Shown: in pieces, positions 1 to 5,874 of the stretch | How positions within the stretch are numbered: the first letter of the stretch is position 1 | Layout of the letters: each line of letters opens with the position of its first letter | DNA from: Eubacteriales bacterium | Lineage (GTDB): Bacteria; Bacillota; Clostridia; Peptostreptococcales; Anaerovoracaceae | Direction: 5' to 3' | Assembly (NCBI GenBank): GCA_028680875.1 | Contig: JAQUJQ010000095.1 | Span: forward strand, 1 to 6,484 | Length of the DNA: 6,484 nt | The notes under the pieces: model-generated | Told to the model about the DNA's origin: nothing | What the model saw: the letters and a program-made list of their open reading frames with translations, nothing else | Databases searched by the model: none | Translations under genes and position numbers: made by a program

Positions 1-866
1 AACAGAAATAAACGGGCAAGGCTGTAATAAGCCCGGAGCTGTTCCCGATCCATAATAGCTCCCGTAAAAATGCACTCCTTTGTAAGCCCCCGTTTTTTTG
101 CATATTCCTCTATTTCTTTACGATGAAGGCCATCTCCCACAAAGAACATTATAAAAGGATAACCTTGGGCTTTTACCATTTTCAATCCATCCAAAATCAG
201 ACGGATGCCTTTATACCACATCATACGCCCCACATACAAAAAAACCGGAGTATGCTCGTCCAAACCATAGAGCTTACGCAAACGGATTATTTCTTTTTCT
301 GATGCTTTTCCCTTGTTAAAGTCAGTTCCGTTATCCATGATAAGATATTCTCTCGTACAACCCAGACTTTCCAGGTTTTTACCTGCCCCTTTAGAGACGA
401 CCCAGATCTCGTCGCAGGCATTGATGTTGTTTAGAATAAATCGTATGGATGCATTTCGGAGCCGGTCAGAGGAAATTTGATTCTCAATATCTATGTCATA
501 TTTGGTGTGATAGGTAAACACTACCGGTATTTTTAGAGAGCGACGTATCATTCTTGCTAAAACCGTTGAACTAAATGGGCAATGAACGTGAATAATATCC
601 ATATTCATTTTTTTAAGATGGTTGAAAGCCAAGGGATCAAATGGATAACCGGCACGATAGCCCAGTTTTTTATTGATATGAACACTGGGATATCGAATCA
701 CATGAAAGGGATAATCATCCTTTACTTTTGGATACCATGGTGTGGCAACAACGGCAGTGCCGTGGTTTTGTTGAATGCTCTTCGCATAATTCACAGCCAC
801 ATTTGCCACGCCATCAATAACTGGCGGAAAACAATCGTTAAAGATGCCTACTGTTAATCTTTCCAT
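1..866 (-). CDS. GT4-family glycosyltransferase (3' part missing)
   Basis: The first 288 residues of a GT-B fold, GT4-family glycosyltransferase run off the left edge without a stop. This family transfers sugars from nucleotide-sugar donors to lipids or cell-surface glycans at the cytoplasmic membrane face. Visible motifs are an N-terminal Rossmann start (residues 4-24, VGIFNDCFPPVIDGVANV, the acceptor-side glycine loop), IIHVHCPFSS (91-100), FTYHTKYD (117-124), the start of the C-terminal donor domain with YVGRMMWYKG (211-220), and FVGDG (242-246). The EX7E donor-binding motif, expected about 20-30 residues further on, lies outside the window, so roughly 100 residues are missing. The start ATG has AGGAG 8 nt upstream (875-879). 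It follows the DUF3810 gene in the same direction after 63 bp that contain a repeat. The N-terminal half resembles diacylglycerol glucosyltransferases and mannosyltransferases alike, so the substrate cannot be named. Confidence 0.88.
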   Translation of the reverse strand, partial: MERLTVGIFNDCFPPVIDGVANVAVNYAKSIQQNHGTAVVATPWYPKVKDDYPFHVIRYPSVHINKKLGYRAGYPFDPLAFNHLKKMNMDIIHVHCPFSSTVLARMIRRSLKIPVVFTYHTKYDIDIENQISSDRLRNASIRFILNNINACDEIWVVSKGAGKNLESLGCTREYLIMDNGTDFNKGKASEKEIIRLRKLYGLDEHTPVFLYVGRMMWYKGIRLILDGLKMVKAQGYPFIMFFVGDGLHRKEIEEYAKKRGLTKECIFTGAIMDREQLRAYYSLARLFL

Positions 867-884
867 AGTTTCCACTCCTAGCTA

Positions 885-947
885 GAATGTCCCCACTTTT
901 TTTGTTTCCTATTCCAGATAACGTTCCTGCTATAAAAGAACGTCCCC
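885..947. repeat. Short GAAYGTCCCC repeat element between DUF3810 and glycosyltransferase genes
   Basis: Two direct copies of GAAYGTCCCC (885-894 and 938-947) flank a small inverted pair ACGTTC (921-926) / GAACGT (938-943) and an A7 run on the minus strand. Read on the minus strand, the right end, GGGGACGTTCTTTTAT, closely resembles GGGACGGTCCTTTTAT in the inverted repeat at 2554-2622. Such short GGGACGTTCC-like palindromic elements are, from general knowledge, scattered in intergenic regions of several Clostridia genomes. The right end overlaps the last codons and the TAG of the DUF3810 gene. No open reading frame or terminal target duplication is evident, so its mobility is unknown. Confidence 0.5.
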
Positions 948-2036
948 TTGAAGGATGTGGTGAAATTCTGACAGGAGCAAATCCACCATGGCACCATAGC
1001 TTCGACTTCCTGAGGTTTGGTCATTGGCTTTTAAATATTGGTTGTTGGCTTTTTCTGCTACATGAGTTGCAGTAGAAGTATGCTTATCCCAATAAATTGC
1101 ATTATATTCCAACTCACCCTTGATTTGTTCCGGAATTAGGTTGTATATTTCTGCATACATCTCTGAATCAACATTTTTATATAGGGCACTCAGGGTATAG
1201 GAGAGGGCGTTAACTGCACCGCTATATTGTAGCTGTTCCGAAGAGGAATTACGGCAGGCCAGATAAGCAATAAAATTAGCCTCATCCTCTTTCATAAAAC
1301 CTTTTAAATGTGCAAGTTCGTGGCAAATTGTATAAGGGATTATATAAGAGGGTACATCCTTATTGTAATTGGCCTCTACAGTAAAAGGAGAAAATATTCC
1401 GGTTATACCCAGATAGGACATTGATTTGGATAACAGAACCGGTTTGGGATTGGGATAATAACCGGACAATGCAGAATATTTTCCCCCCAGGTTTTTCATA
1501 GCTGCTATGGACTCCTGTTCAATATCAAGGCCCTCTAAGGAAAGTAACCCCTCTTCATCTATGGGTACCTGCTTTAGCAGTTTGGAAACGTCTTCAATCA
1601 GCAAGAGAGAAAGTTTAACCAGCTCTTGTTCATCGGCTTTCTGTATTTTAAGATCGGCGCTGTCTGCCAATTCGGCTCTGCTGTAATTTATTGCACCGGT
1701 TAATGTGAAAATCAAAAAACTGCAGCTGAGCAGGCATATAATTCGCTTGAAACTCTTGGATAGAAAGGGCTTTAGCCGAGGGCTTCTTGTTAAAAGCAGA
1801 AAAAGTATTTTTAATACGGTAAAACAAAGCATCAGCAAAATAAGGGCTAAAGCTAATTCAAATGCGGAAACGGGCAAAGGAGAAAACAGCCTTCCTAAAG
1901 TATTTGGGAATAGAGGAAATACCGTTGCGGCATACCATTGGACGAATCCTTCTTCTGTTCTGGCTAAAATCAGTAATATGATAGACAAGAGCATGCAAAC
2001 TCCTGCAAACAGAAAAGCCTTTTTATTTTTATTCAT
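930..2036 (-). CDS. DUF3810-type membrane protein with HEXXH metalloprotease-like motif
   Basis: The protein has 368 residues with the chosen start. Three hydrophobic segments (about 8-24, 56-83 and 98-118) anchor it in the membrane. A long, probably extracytoplasmic, domain follows and carries CHELAHLKGF (238-247), a zinc-type HEXXH motif. E252 in KEDEANF is a likely third ligand, as in gluzincin-like enzymes. This layout matches the DUF3810 family, which has no established substrate; peptidase activity is inferred only from the motif. An in-frame ATG at 2126 would add 30 residues, but neither it nor the one at 2099 has a Shine-Dalgarno, and the 2036 start leads directly into a typical Lys-rich N-terminus plus membrane segment. 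The 2036 start has AGAGGGAG upstream, separated by a hairpin. The last residues (GDVLL) are encoded by the repeat at 885-947 and look like an added tail after the family's usual VDLLL end. Confidence 0.8.
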   Translation of the reverse strand: MNKNKKAFLFAGVCMLLSIILLILARTEEGFVQWYAATVFPLFPNTLGRLFSPLPVSAFELALALILLMLCFTVLKILFLLLTRSPRLKPFLSKSFKRIICLLSCSFLIFTLTGAINYSRAELADSADLKIQKADEQELVKLSLLLIEDVSKLLKQVPIDEEGLLSLEGLDIEQESIAAMKNLGGKYSALSGYYPNPKPVLLSKSMSYLGITGIFSPFTVEANYNKDVPSYIIPYTICHELAHLKGFMKEDEANFIAYLACRNSSSEQLQYSGAVNALSYTLSALYKNVDSEMYAEIYNLIPEQIKGELEYNAIYWDKHTSTATHVAEKANNQYLKANDQTSGSRSYGAMVDLLLSEFHHILQGDVLL

Positions 2037-2047
2037 ATTATCTATGT

Positions 2048-2070
2048 ATTCGGGTTTTATACACCCGAAT
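2048..2070 (-). promoter_or_regulatory. Perfect hairpin between Shine-Dalgarno and start of the DUF3810 gene
   Basis: Arms ATTCGGGT and ACCCGAAT (8 bp, perfect) enclose a 7-nt loop. On the minus strand the hairpin directly follows the Shine-Dalgarno AGAGGGAG (2071-2078) and leaves 11 nt before the ATG at 2036. Unfolded, the spacing is 34 nt, too long for initiation; folded, it becomes about 11 nt. This would bring the ribosome site next to the start, as described for phage T4 gene 38. A DNA operator for an unknown repressor is the other reading. Confidence 0.45.
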
Positions 2071-2105
2071 CTCCCTCTAGTTTCTTGATGTATATACATT
2101 ATATA

Positions 2106-2133
2106 TTTATATAAATAAAAAATCATCAGACAA
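2106..2133 (-). promoter_or_regulatory. Possible promoter of the DUF3810 gene
   Basis: On the minus strand there is TTGTCT (2133-2128), a 16-nt spacer, then TATAAA (2111-2106), which would start transcription near 2099. The region is very AT-rich and other -10-like hexamers exist (a TATAAT lies a few bases downstream), so the exact promoter is uncertain. A perfect 12-bp palindrome ATGTATATACAT (2088-2099) lies at the predicted start of transcription. Confidence 0.35.
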
Positions 2134-2155
2134 TCACTGGTAAAATTAATTTAAA

Positions 2156-2183
2156 TTGAAAAAGGCAATAATTATAGTATAAA
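2156..2183 (+). promoter_or_regulatory. Sigma-A-like promoter of the DUF6506-like gene
   Basis: TTGAAA (2156-2161), a 16-nt spacer and TATAAA (2178-2183) fit the consensus well. The leader to the ATG at 2245 would be about 55 nt and ends with GGAGG (2234-2238), 6 nt from the start codon. Confidence 0.55.
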
Positions 2184-2244
2184 ATGAATAAGGAAATAAG
2201 TTCCTAGAAAATTATGAATCAGTAAGAAAAATCGGAGGCGAAAG

Positions 2245-2550
2245 ATGAAAAGGAAAGTGGCATTTATGTTTGTAAACGGTTCCATTACGGAACCCCGAAG
2301 AATGGAAATGGACCTGGGCCAAGGCCTGATGATTGTGGTTGGAGTAAAGAACTATGCCATGGCATGTGAAGAAGCGGTAAAATTGGCTGACGAAGGAGTC
2401 ATCATGATTGAGCTTTGTGGAGGTTTTGGAACTTTAGGACATGCCAAAGTCACTGAGGCCGTAGCCGGTCGCATTTGGGTCGGAGTTGTACGGTTTGACA
2501 ACCATCCCGGTTATGACAATCAATCCGGTGACAGTAAGTGGCTTGACTAA
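2245..2550 (+). CDS. DUF6506-like small cytosolic protein
   Basis: This is a complete 101-residue protein, about the usual size for the DUF6506 family, which it resembles by eye. The recognisable core is VGVKNYAMACEEA (32-44), then GVIMIELCGGFGTLGHAKV (51-69) and a closing VGVVRF (79-84). The pattern of alternating strands and helices and the glycine-rich ELCGGFG turn suggest a compact alpha/beta fold. There is no signal peptide or membrane segment. The family has no assigned biochemical role and I do not infer one. The start is secured by GGAGG 6 nt upstream and a good promoter. It stands alone on the plus strand, divergent from DUF3810 and convergent with the SOD-like gene, and is followed by its own terminator-like hairpin. 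It therefore appears to be a single-gene transcript. Confidence 0.78.
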   Translation: MKRKVAFMFVNGSITEPRRMEMDLGQGLMIVVGVKNYAMACEEAVKLADEGVIMIELCGGFGTLGHAKVTEAVAGRIWVGVVRFDNHPGYDNQSGDSKWLD

Positions 2551-2553
2551 GCA

Positions 2554-2637
2554 GGTAAGGAACGGTCCTTTTAGTGCAAATAAAAAGCTTTTCGCACAAA
2601 AATAAAAGGACCGTCCCATACCTTTAGTTTTGTTTTT
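2554..2637 (+). terminator. Long imperfect inverted repeat with T-rich tract, probable terminator
   Basis: Arms 2554-2573 and 2603-2622 pair at 18 of 20 positions (mismatches at 2558/2618 and 2561/2615). An inner GTGC/GCAC pair (2574-2577 / 2594-2597) extends the stem. TTTAGTTTTGTTTTT follows (2623-2637), giving a plausible intrinsic terminator for the DUF6506-like gene, which ends at 2550. No T-tract follows the stem on the minus strand, so termination of the convergent SOD gene here is less clear. The core GGGACGGTCCTTTTAT resembles the repeat at 885-947, so it may be a dispersed element serving as a terminator. Confidence 0.6.
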
Positions 2638-2639
2638 CC

Positions 2640-3146
2640 TTACCTTCTTTTTTTATCAGTTCGAATAATTTTCCCGCAAGCAATCATGGAGCCTGCATTG
2701 CCAGAAGGCTGGGTTGTAAAATCATCCGGATTTTCATGAACGATCACGGTACGTCCAATGATGTCTCTAACCGGAAAACGGTTGGTGGTAAGCGCCATAA
2801 ATGCATATCCGTTGCAGCTGAACAATGGTGGTAAATCTCCGGCATGGTGTGGGTGGGGGCATTCATGAGGATTGTAATGACCACCAGCATCGGTAAAGGG
2901 ATTACCCGGTTTCCCGGAGCAATTTGTCCCTTCATGTATATGAAAACCCAGCACTTTTCCGTCACACATCCCTTTTCCTTTAGGAAGCTCAGTAAATTCT
3001 GCAGTTATTAACGTACCTCCGGGAACAATATAGAAATTTACCATACCCCAGAGATTACTATGCAATTCGTCGCCTCGAACTTGGGCGTAGGCATCAGGTA
3101 ATTGGTAACACAGTAAATTTGCATACCAAGTATTACATAACATCAT
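2640..3146 (-). CDS. Cytosolic Cu/Zn superoxide dismutase family protein
   Basis: This 168-residue protein belongs to the Cu/Zn-SOD family, which dismutates superoxide to oxygen and peroxide. Candidate metal ligands are H69 and H71 in GFHIHEG, the bridging-type H90 in GGHYNP, H98 and H101 plus D104 in PHPHHAGDLPP, and H137 in RTVIVHENPDDF. C76 and C157 are placed for the conserved disulfide. The zinc loop is short: H90 to the HAGD histidine is 11 residues against 17 in classical enzymes, and the usual GDLGN is GDLPP. This is the form I associate with clostridial members; dismutase activity is likely but not certain. There is no signal peptide, unlike most bacterial Cu/Zn SODs. The start has GGGGG (3155-3159) 8 nt upstream; a second ATG follows immediately at 3143. 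It lies 86 bp downstream of the sulfur-transfer fusion gene, same strand, with no clear terminator between them, so co-transcription is plausible. Confidence 0.86.
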   Translation of the reverse strand: MMLCNTWYANLLCYQLPDAYAQVRGDELHSNLWGMVNFYIVPGGTLITAEFTELPKGKGMCDGKVLGFHIHEGTNCSGKPGNPFTDAGGHYNPHECPHPHHAGDLPPLFSCNGYAFMALTTNRFPVRDIIGRTVIVHENPDDFTTQPSGNAGSMIACGKIIRTDKKRR

Positions 3147-3232
3147 AAAAAAATCCCCCTTTATGATGGCTTGATAATATTACATGATATGCATAACATT
3201 TCTTATTGTTTCATATTGTTCACCGGTTTCTA

Positions 3233-5683
3233 TTATATAAACAAGGACATGTCGGATTCTTCTGCATTTGCCAGCATGGTGGCAACCCCTCCCAGTTTTA
3301 CACCGTCCAACAGCTCTTCTTTCTTAAGTCCCATAACATCCATGCTCATGGAGCAGGCCACCAGTTCCACTCCATTATCCAAAGAAGCTTGTATCAAGTC
3401 TTCCAAGCTGTCAATATTTTTGTTTTTCATAACCCTACGTATCATTTTTGTCCCCATTCCTCCCATGTTCATTTTGGATAAGGACAATTTCACGGATCCC
3501 CGAGGCATCATGCGGCTGAACATTCGGCCCATAATATCTTTTTTTACCGATATTTTTTCAGGTTTCCTTAAAATATTCAAACCCCAAAATGTAAAGAACA
3601 TAGTTACTTTTCTTCCCATAGCGGCCGCACCGTTTGCGATGATAAATGAAGCTATGGCTTTATCCAAATCATCGGAAAAGACGATGATATTTTTGCTATC
3701 CCTTATAGAACCGGAAGGATTTGAAATACAGCTCTGACTGCCGCCTTTCTTTAGTAAAGCGGTGGAGATGCCTTTTTCGGTTTCAATCCCCATGAAAATG
3801 TTTCCTGTCCTTTTGCTCCAGGCTTCCACATCGGCTGCAAAAGCCGGATCACTACTTTGTACTTCGATAACATCTCCTTCCCCGGCATTTGACATTGCCT
3901 CCGCAACCTTCATTATCGGACCGGGGCATTGCATACCGCAGGTGTTGAGTTTCAGCCTGTTAGATGAGATGCTTTTTATATTTTTTAAAGCTTCCTCCGC
4001 AAGGTGATTTTTAGGATCTTTGGTATTTCCGGGAGTGCCTCTATAAATACTGCTCCACAGACGGTAACCGCCTGCAAGGTTGTAGCAATCATATCCTCTT
4101 TGAGAAAGCATCCGGCAGGCAGAATAGCCTTTTAGGCCCATTTGACACATAACGTAGACCGGTTTAGCCGGATCCAAACGATCTAGGCTGTTTCTCAGCT
4201 CTTCCTCAGGAATATTGATAAATCCATCCACGGACCCGTTTTCAAAGGAAACCCCGGGGCGAATATCCAGTAATGTTACACTTTCGTCTCTTTGCAGATC
4301 TTCTACTTGATCCCAATGGTATGTTTTCATCTTACCGGTAAGGAGGTTTTCTGCAACATAACCGGCCATATTGACCGGATCCTTAGCAGAGGAATATGGC
4401 GGAGCATAGGCCAGTTCCAGATTGGTGAGATCATAAACAGTCATACCTCCCCGGATAGCTGTAGCGATTACATCAATACGTTTGTCAGTCCCTTCATATC
4501 CCACAATTTGAGCACCCAGTAAGAGACCGTTATCCATCCTGTAGATGATTTTAACGGACATGTTGACTGCGTCGGGATAATAGGAAGCATGGGAAGCTGA
4601 ATAGGTATAGGACTTTTCATAATCAATTCCCAGTTGTTTTGCCCTCGCTTCCGTTATACCTGTGGTTCCGATGGTTAAATCAAAGCATTTTAAGATACCC
4701 GTACCTTGTGTCCCTGTATACATGCTGGAAATCCCAAAGATATGGTCTGCTGCGATCCGAGCCTGCTTATTTGCAGGACCTGCAAGAGGGATATATCCTT
4801 TGCCTTTAGTGATGAAATCTATGATTTCTACAGCATCTCCCACAGCATAAATATCCGGATGGGAAGTCTGCATATGTTCATTAACTACTATGGCCCCCCT
4901 TTGATTCAAAGCCAGACCCGCATCAGAGGCCAAACTGCTTTCCGGGCGCACACCGATAGACATTATCACCATATCAGAATGGATAACTTTGCCCTTTCCC
5001 AGGCTAACCAGGAGATCCTTTGCCCCTTCTTTAATACCGGTCACTCCATCGCCTAAGATCAGGGTGATACCCTTTTGTCTTAAGTGGTTGTGCACATCTG
5101 CAGCCATATCAAAGTCAAGCGGTGCGATCACATGGTCTGCAAATTCAACAATAGTTACATCTAGGCCTGCATTATGAAGGTTTTCAGCCATTTCAACACC
5201 GATATAGCCACCACCTACAACCAAGGCACGTTTTGGATTTTGCCGGTCAATAAATTCTTTAATGCGATAGGTGTCGGGAATGTTTCTCAGGGTAAAAACC
5301 CGATCCAAATCCGAACCTTCAAAGTTGGGGCGGATTGGAGCTGCTCCCGGAGCCAAGATAAGCTTATCATAACTTTCATGATAGATTTCTCCTGTGTCCA
5401 AATCCTTTACATCCACCACTTTGGCAGCGGGATCTAAGACAAGAACTTCATTTTGTGTCCTAATATCAATATTAAAACGGTCGGTAAAACCTTTCGGTGT
5501 TTGTACGGTCAATGCTGACTTTTCAGTTATTACCCCACCGATATAATAGGGTAGACCGCAGTTGGCAAAAGAAATATATTCTCCCCTCTCAAACATGATG
5601 ATTTCAGCGTGCTCATCTAGTCTCCTGAGACGGGCCGCTGCTGTAGCACCGCCCGCCACGCCACCAACAATCAGTATTTTCAT
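3233..5683 (-). CDS. CoA-disulfide reductase / rhodanese / TusA / DsrE four-domain fusion
   Basis: This 816-residue cytosolic flavoprotein probably reduces CoA disulfide, CoA persulfide or polysulfide with NAD(P)H and handles the released sulfane sulfur. Residues 1-450 form the reductase: FAD-binding GGVAGGATAAARL (7-19), single active cysteine C42 in SFANCGLPYY, second nucleotide site GGGYIGVEMAE (157-167) with E180 after the second strand (suggesting NADH), FAD motif YAVGD (279-283), and AYAPPYSSAKDP (425-436) with family tyrosines. Residues about 455-548 are a rhodanese domain with C513 in CQMGLKG. Residues about 576-646 are TusA-like, with CGMQCPGP (C586). Residues about 662-816 are DsrE-like, with FFTFWGLNILR (696-706) and C777. 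All four reactive cysteines are present. AAAGGAGG lies 9 nt before the ATG. The gene is divergent from a Crp/Fnr regulator. CoADR-rhodanese fusions are known; the longer form occurs in anaerobic Firmicutes, to my knowledge. Confidence 0.93.
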   Translation of the reverse strand: MKILIVGGVAGGATAAARLRRLDEHAEIIMFERGEYISFANCGLPYYIGGVITEKSALTVQTPKGFTDRFNIDIRTQNEVLVLDPAAKVVDVKDLDTGEIYHESYDKLILAPGAAPIRPNFEGSDLDRVFTLRNIPDTYRIKEFIDRQNPKRALVVGGGYIGVEMAENLHNAGLDVTIVEFADHVIAPLDFDMAADVHNHLRQKGITLILGDGVTGIKEGAKDLLVSLGKGKVIHSDMVIMSIGVRPESSLASDAGLALNQRGAIVVNEHMQTSHPDIYAVGDAVEIIDFITKGKGYIPLAGPANKQARIAADHIFGISSMYTGTQGTGILKCFDLTIGTTGITEARAKQLGIDYEKSYTYSASHASYYPDAVNMSVKIIYRMDNGLLLGAQIVGYEGTDKRIDVIATAIRGGMTVYDLTNLELAYAPPYSSAKDPVNMAGYVAENLLTGKMKTYHWDQVEDLQRDESVTLLDIRPGVSFENGSVDGFINIPEEELRNSLDRLDPAKPVYVMCQMGLKGYSACRMLSQRGYDCYNLAGGYRLWSSIYRGTPGNTKDPKNHLAEEALKNIKSISSNRLKLNTCGMQCPGPIMKVAEAMSNAGEGDVIEVQSSDPAFAADVEAWSKRTGNIFMGIETEKGISTALLKKGGSQSCISNPSGSIRDSKNIIVFSDDLDKAIASFIIANGAAAMGRKVTMFFTFWGLNILRKPEKISVKKDIMGRMFSRMMPRGSVKLSLSKMNMGGMGTKMIRRVMKNKNIDSLEDLIQASLDNGVELVACSMSMDVMGLKKEELLDGVKLGGVATMLANAEESDMSLFI

Positions 5684-5764
5684 ATTTTTAAACCTCCTTT
5701 AATCTTCAGTTTTATAGATTCGTTAACACTGTCTGCTCATAAAAGCATTTAATTAATTGGATTA

Positions 5765-5793
5765 ATTATATTTCAGTTTTTAAAATTCGTCTG
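5765..5793 (-). promoter_or_regulatory. Promoter of the reductase-fusion gene: good -10, no -35
   Basis: On the minus strand a perfect TATAAT (5770-5765) would start transcription near 5758, giving a leader of about 75 nt. At 17 nt spacing the -35 position reads CAGACG, unlike TTGACA. The missing -35 is occupied by the palindrome at 5789-5809, which argues for dependence on an activator. Confidence 0.55.
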
Positions 5794-5809
5794 TGATAAA
5801 GTCACAGAC
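5789..5809. promoter_or_regulatory. Crp/Fnr-type operator palindrome GTCTGTGA-N5-TCACAGAC
   Basis: It is a perfect 8-bp inverted repeat around TAAAG, containing TGTGA and TCACA, the half-sites read by CRP-type RExxxR helices. The spacing is 5 bp instead of CRP's 6. The centre (5799) is about -41 from the predicted start of the leftward transcript, the class II activator position, and about -48 from the predicted start of the regulator's own transcript. The adjacent Crp/Fnr protein is the obvious ligand. Confidence 0.65.
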
Positions 5810-5833
5810 CATTGAAAACAAAAATGGTCTGTG
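5803..5833. promoter_or_regulatory. Second inverted repeat over the regulator promoter
   Basis: CACAGACCATT (5803-5813) and AATGGTCTGTG (5823-5833) form a perfect 11-bp inverted repeat with a 9-nt spacer. Its left arm is shared with the operator at 5789-5809. The half-sites face the opposite way from a CRP dimer site. The right arm sits between the -35 and -10 of the regulator promoter, suggesting autorepression. Both predicted transcripts start outside it, so a DNA-level rather than RNA-level role is likelier. Confidence 0.5.
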
Positions 5834-5840
5834 CAATAAT
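5812..5840 (+). promoter_or_regulatory. Predicted promoter of the Crp/Fnr regulator gene
   Basis: TTGAAA (5812-5817), a 17-nt spacer and AATAAT (5835-5840) would start transcription near 5847, leaving a leader of about 28 nt with GGAGG (5865-5869) 5 nt before the ATG. The promoter overlaps the inverted repeat at 5803-5833. Confidence 0.5.
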
Positions 5841-5874
5841 AATTATAAAAGATGGCTTATTACCGGAGGGAAGT

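Noticed and set aside
582..857. 91-codon open frame on the plus strand
   Set aside because: It is antisense to the glycosyltransferase, whose frame is open from 866 to the window edge with clear GT4 motifs.
1705..2088. 127-codon open frame on the plus strand
   Set aside because: It is antisense to the membrane segments of the DUF3810 gene, and its basic composition is the expected mirror of that coding strand.
2088..2099. Perfect 12-bp palindrome ATGTATATACAT
   Set aside because: It is notable for its position near the possible DUF3810 transcription start, but alternating AT sequence is common here and no cognate regulator is in the window.
2037..2126. Longer DUF3810 protein starting at 2126 or 2099
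   Set aside because: Neither upstream ATG has a Shine-Dalgarno, the extra residues overlap the likely promoter and hairpin, and they do not resemble a family N-terminus.
3171..3737. 188-codon open frame on the plus strand
   Set aside because: It lies antisense to the well-supported DsrE-like end of the fusion gene, has no ribosome site and encodes a low-complexity hydrophobic sequence without family features.
5751..5767. AATTAAT-TGG-ATTAATT inverted repeat near the predicted start of the fusion transcript
   Set aside because: It is pure A/T in the arms and within an AT-rich stretch where such repeats arise by chance; no independent support for a second operator.
5789..5833. RNA attenuator or riboswitch built from the alternating stems
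   Set aside because: Both predicted transcripts start outside this stretch (near 5758 leftward and 5847 rightward), and no poly-T follows the stems, so DNA operators explain it better.
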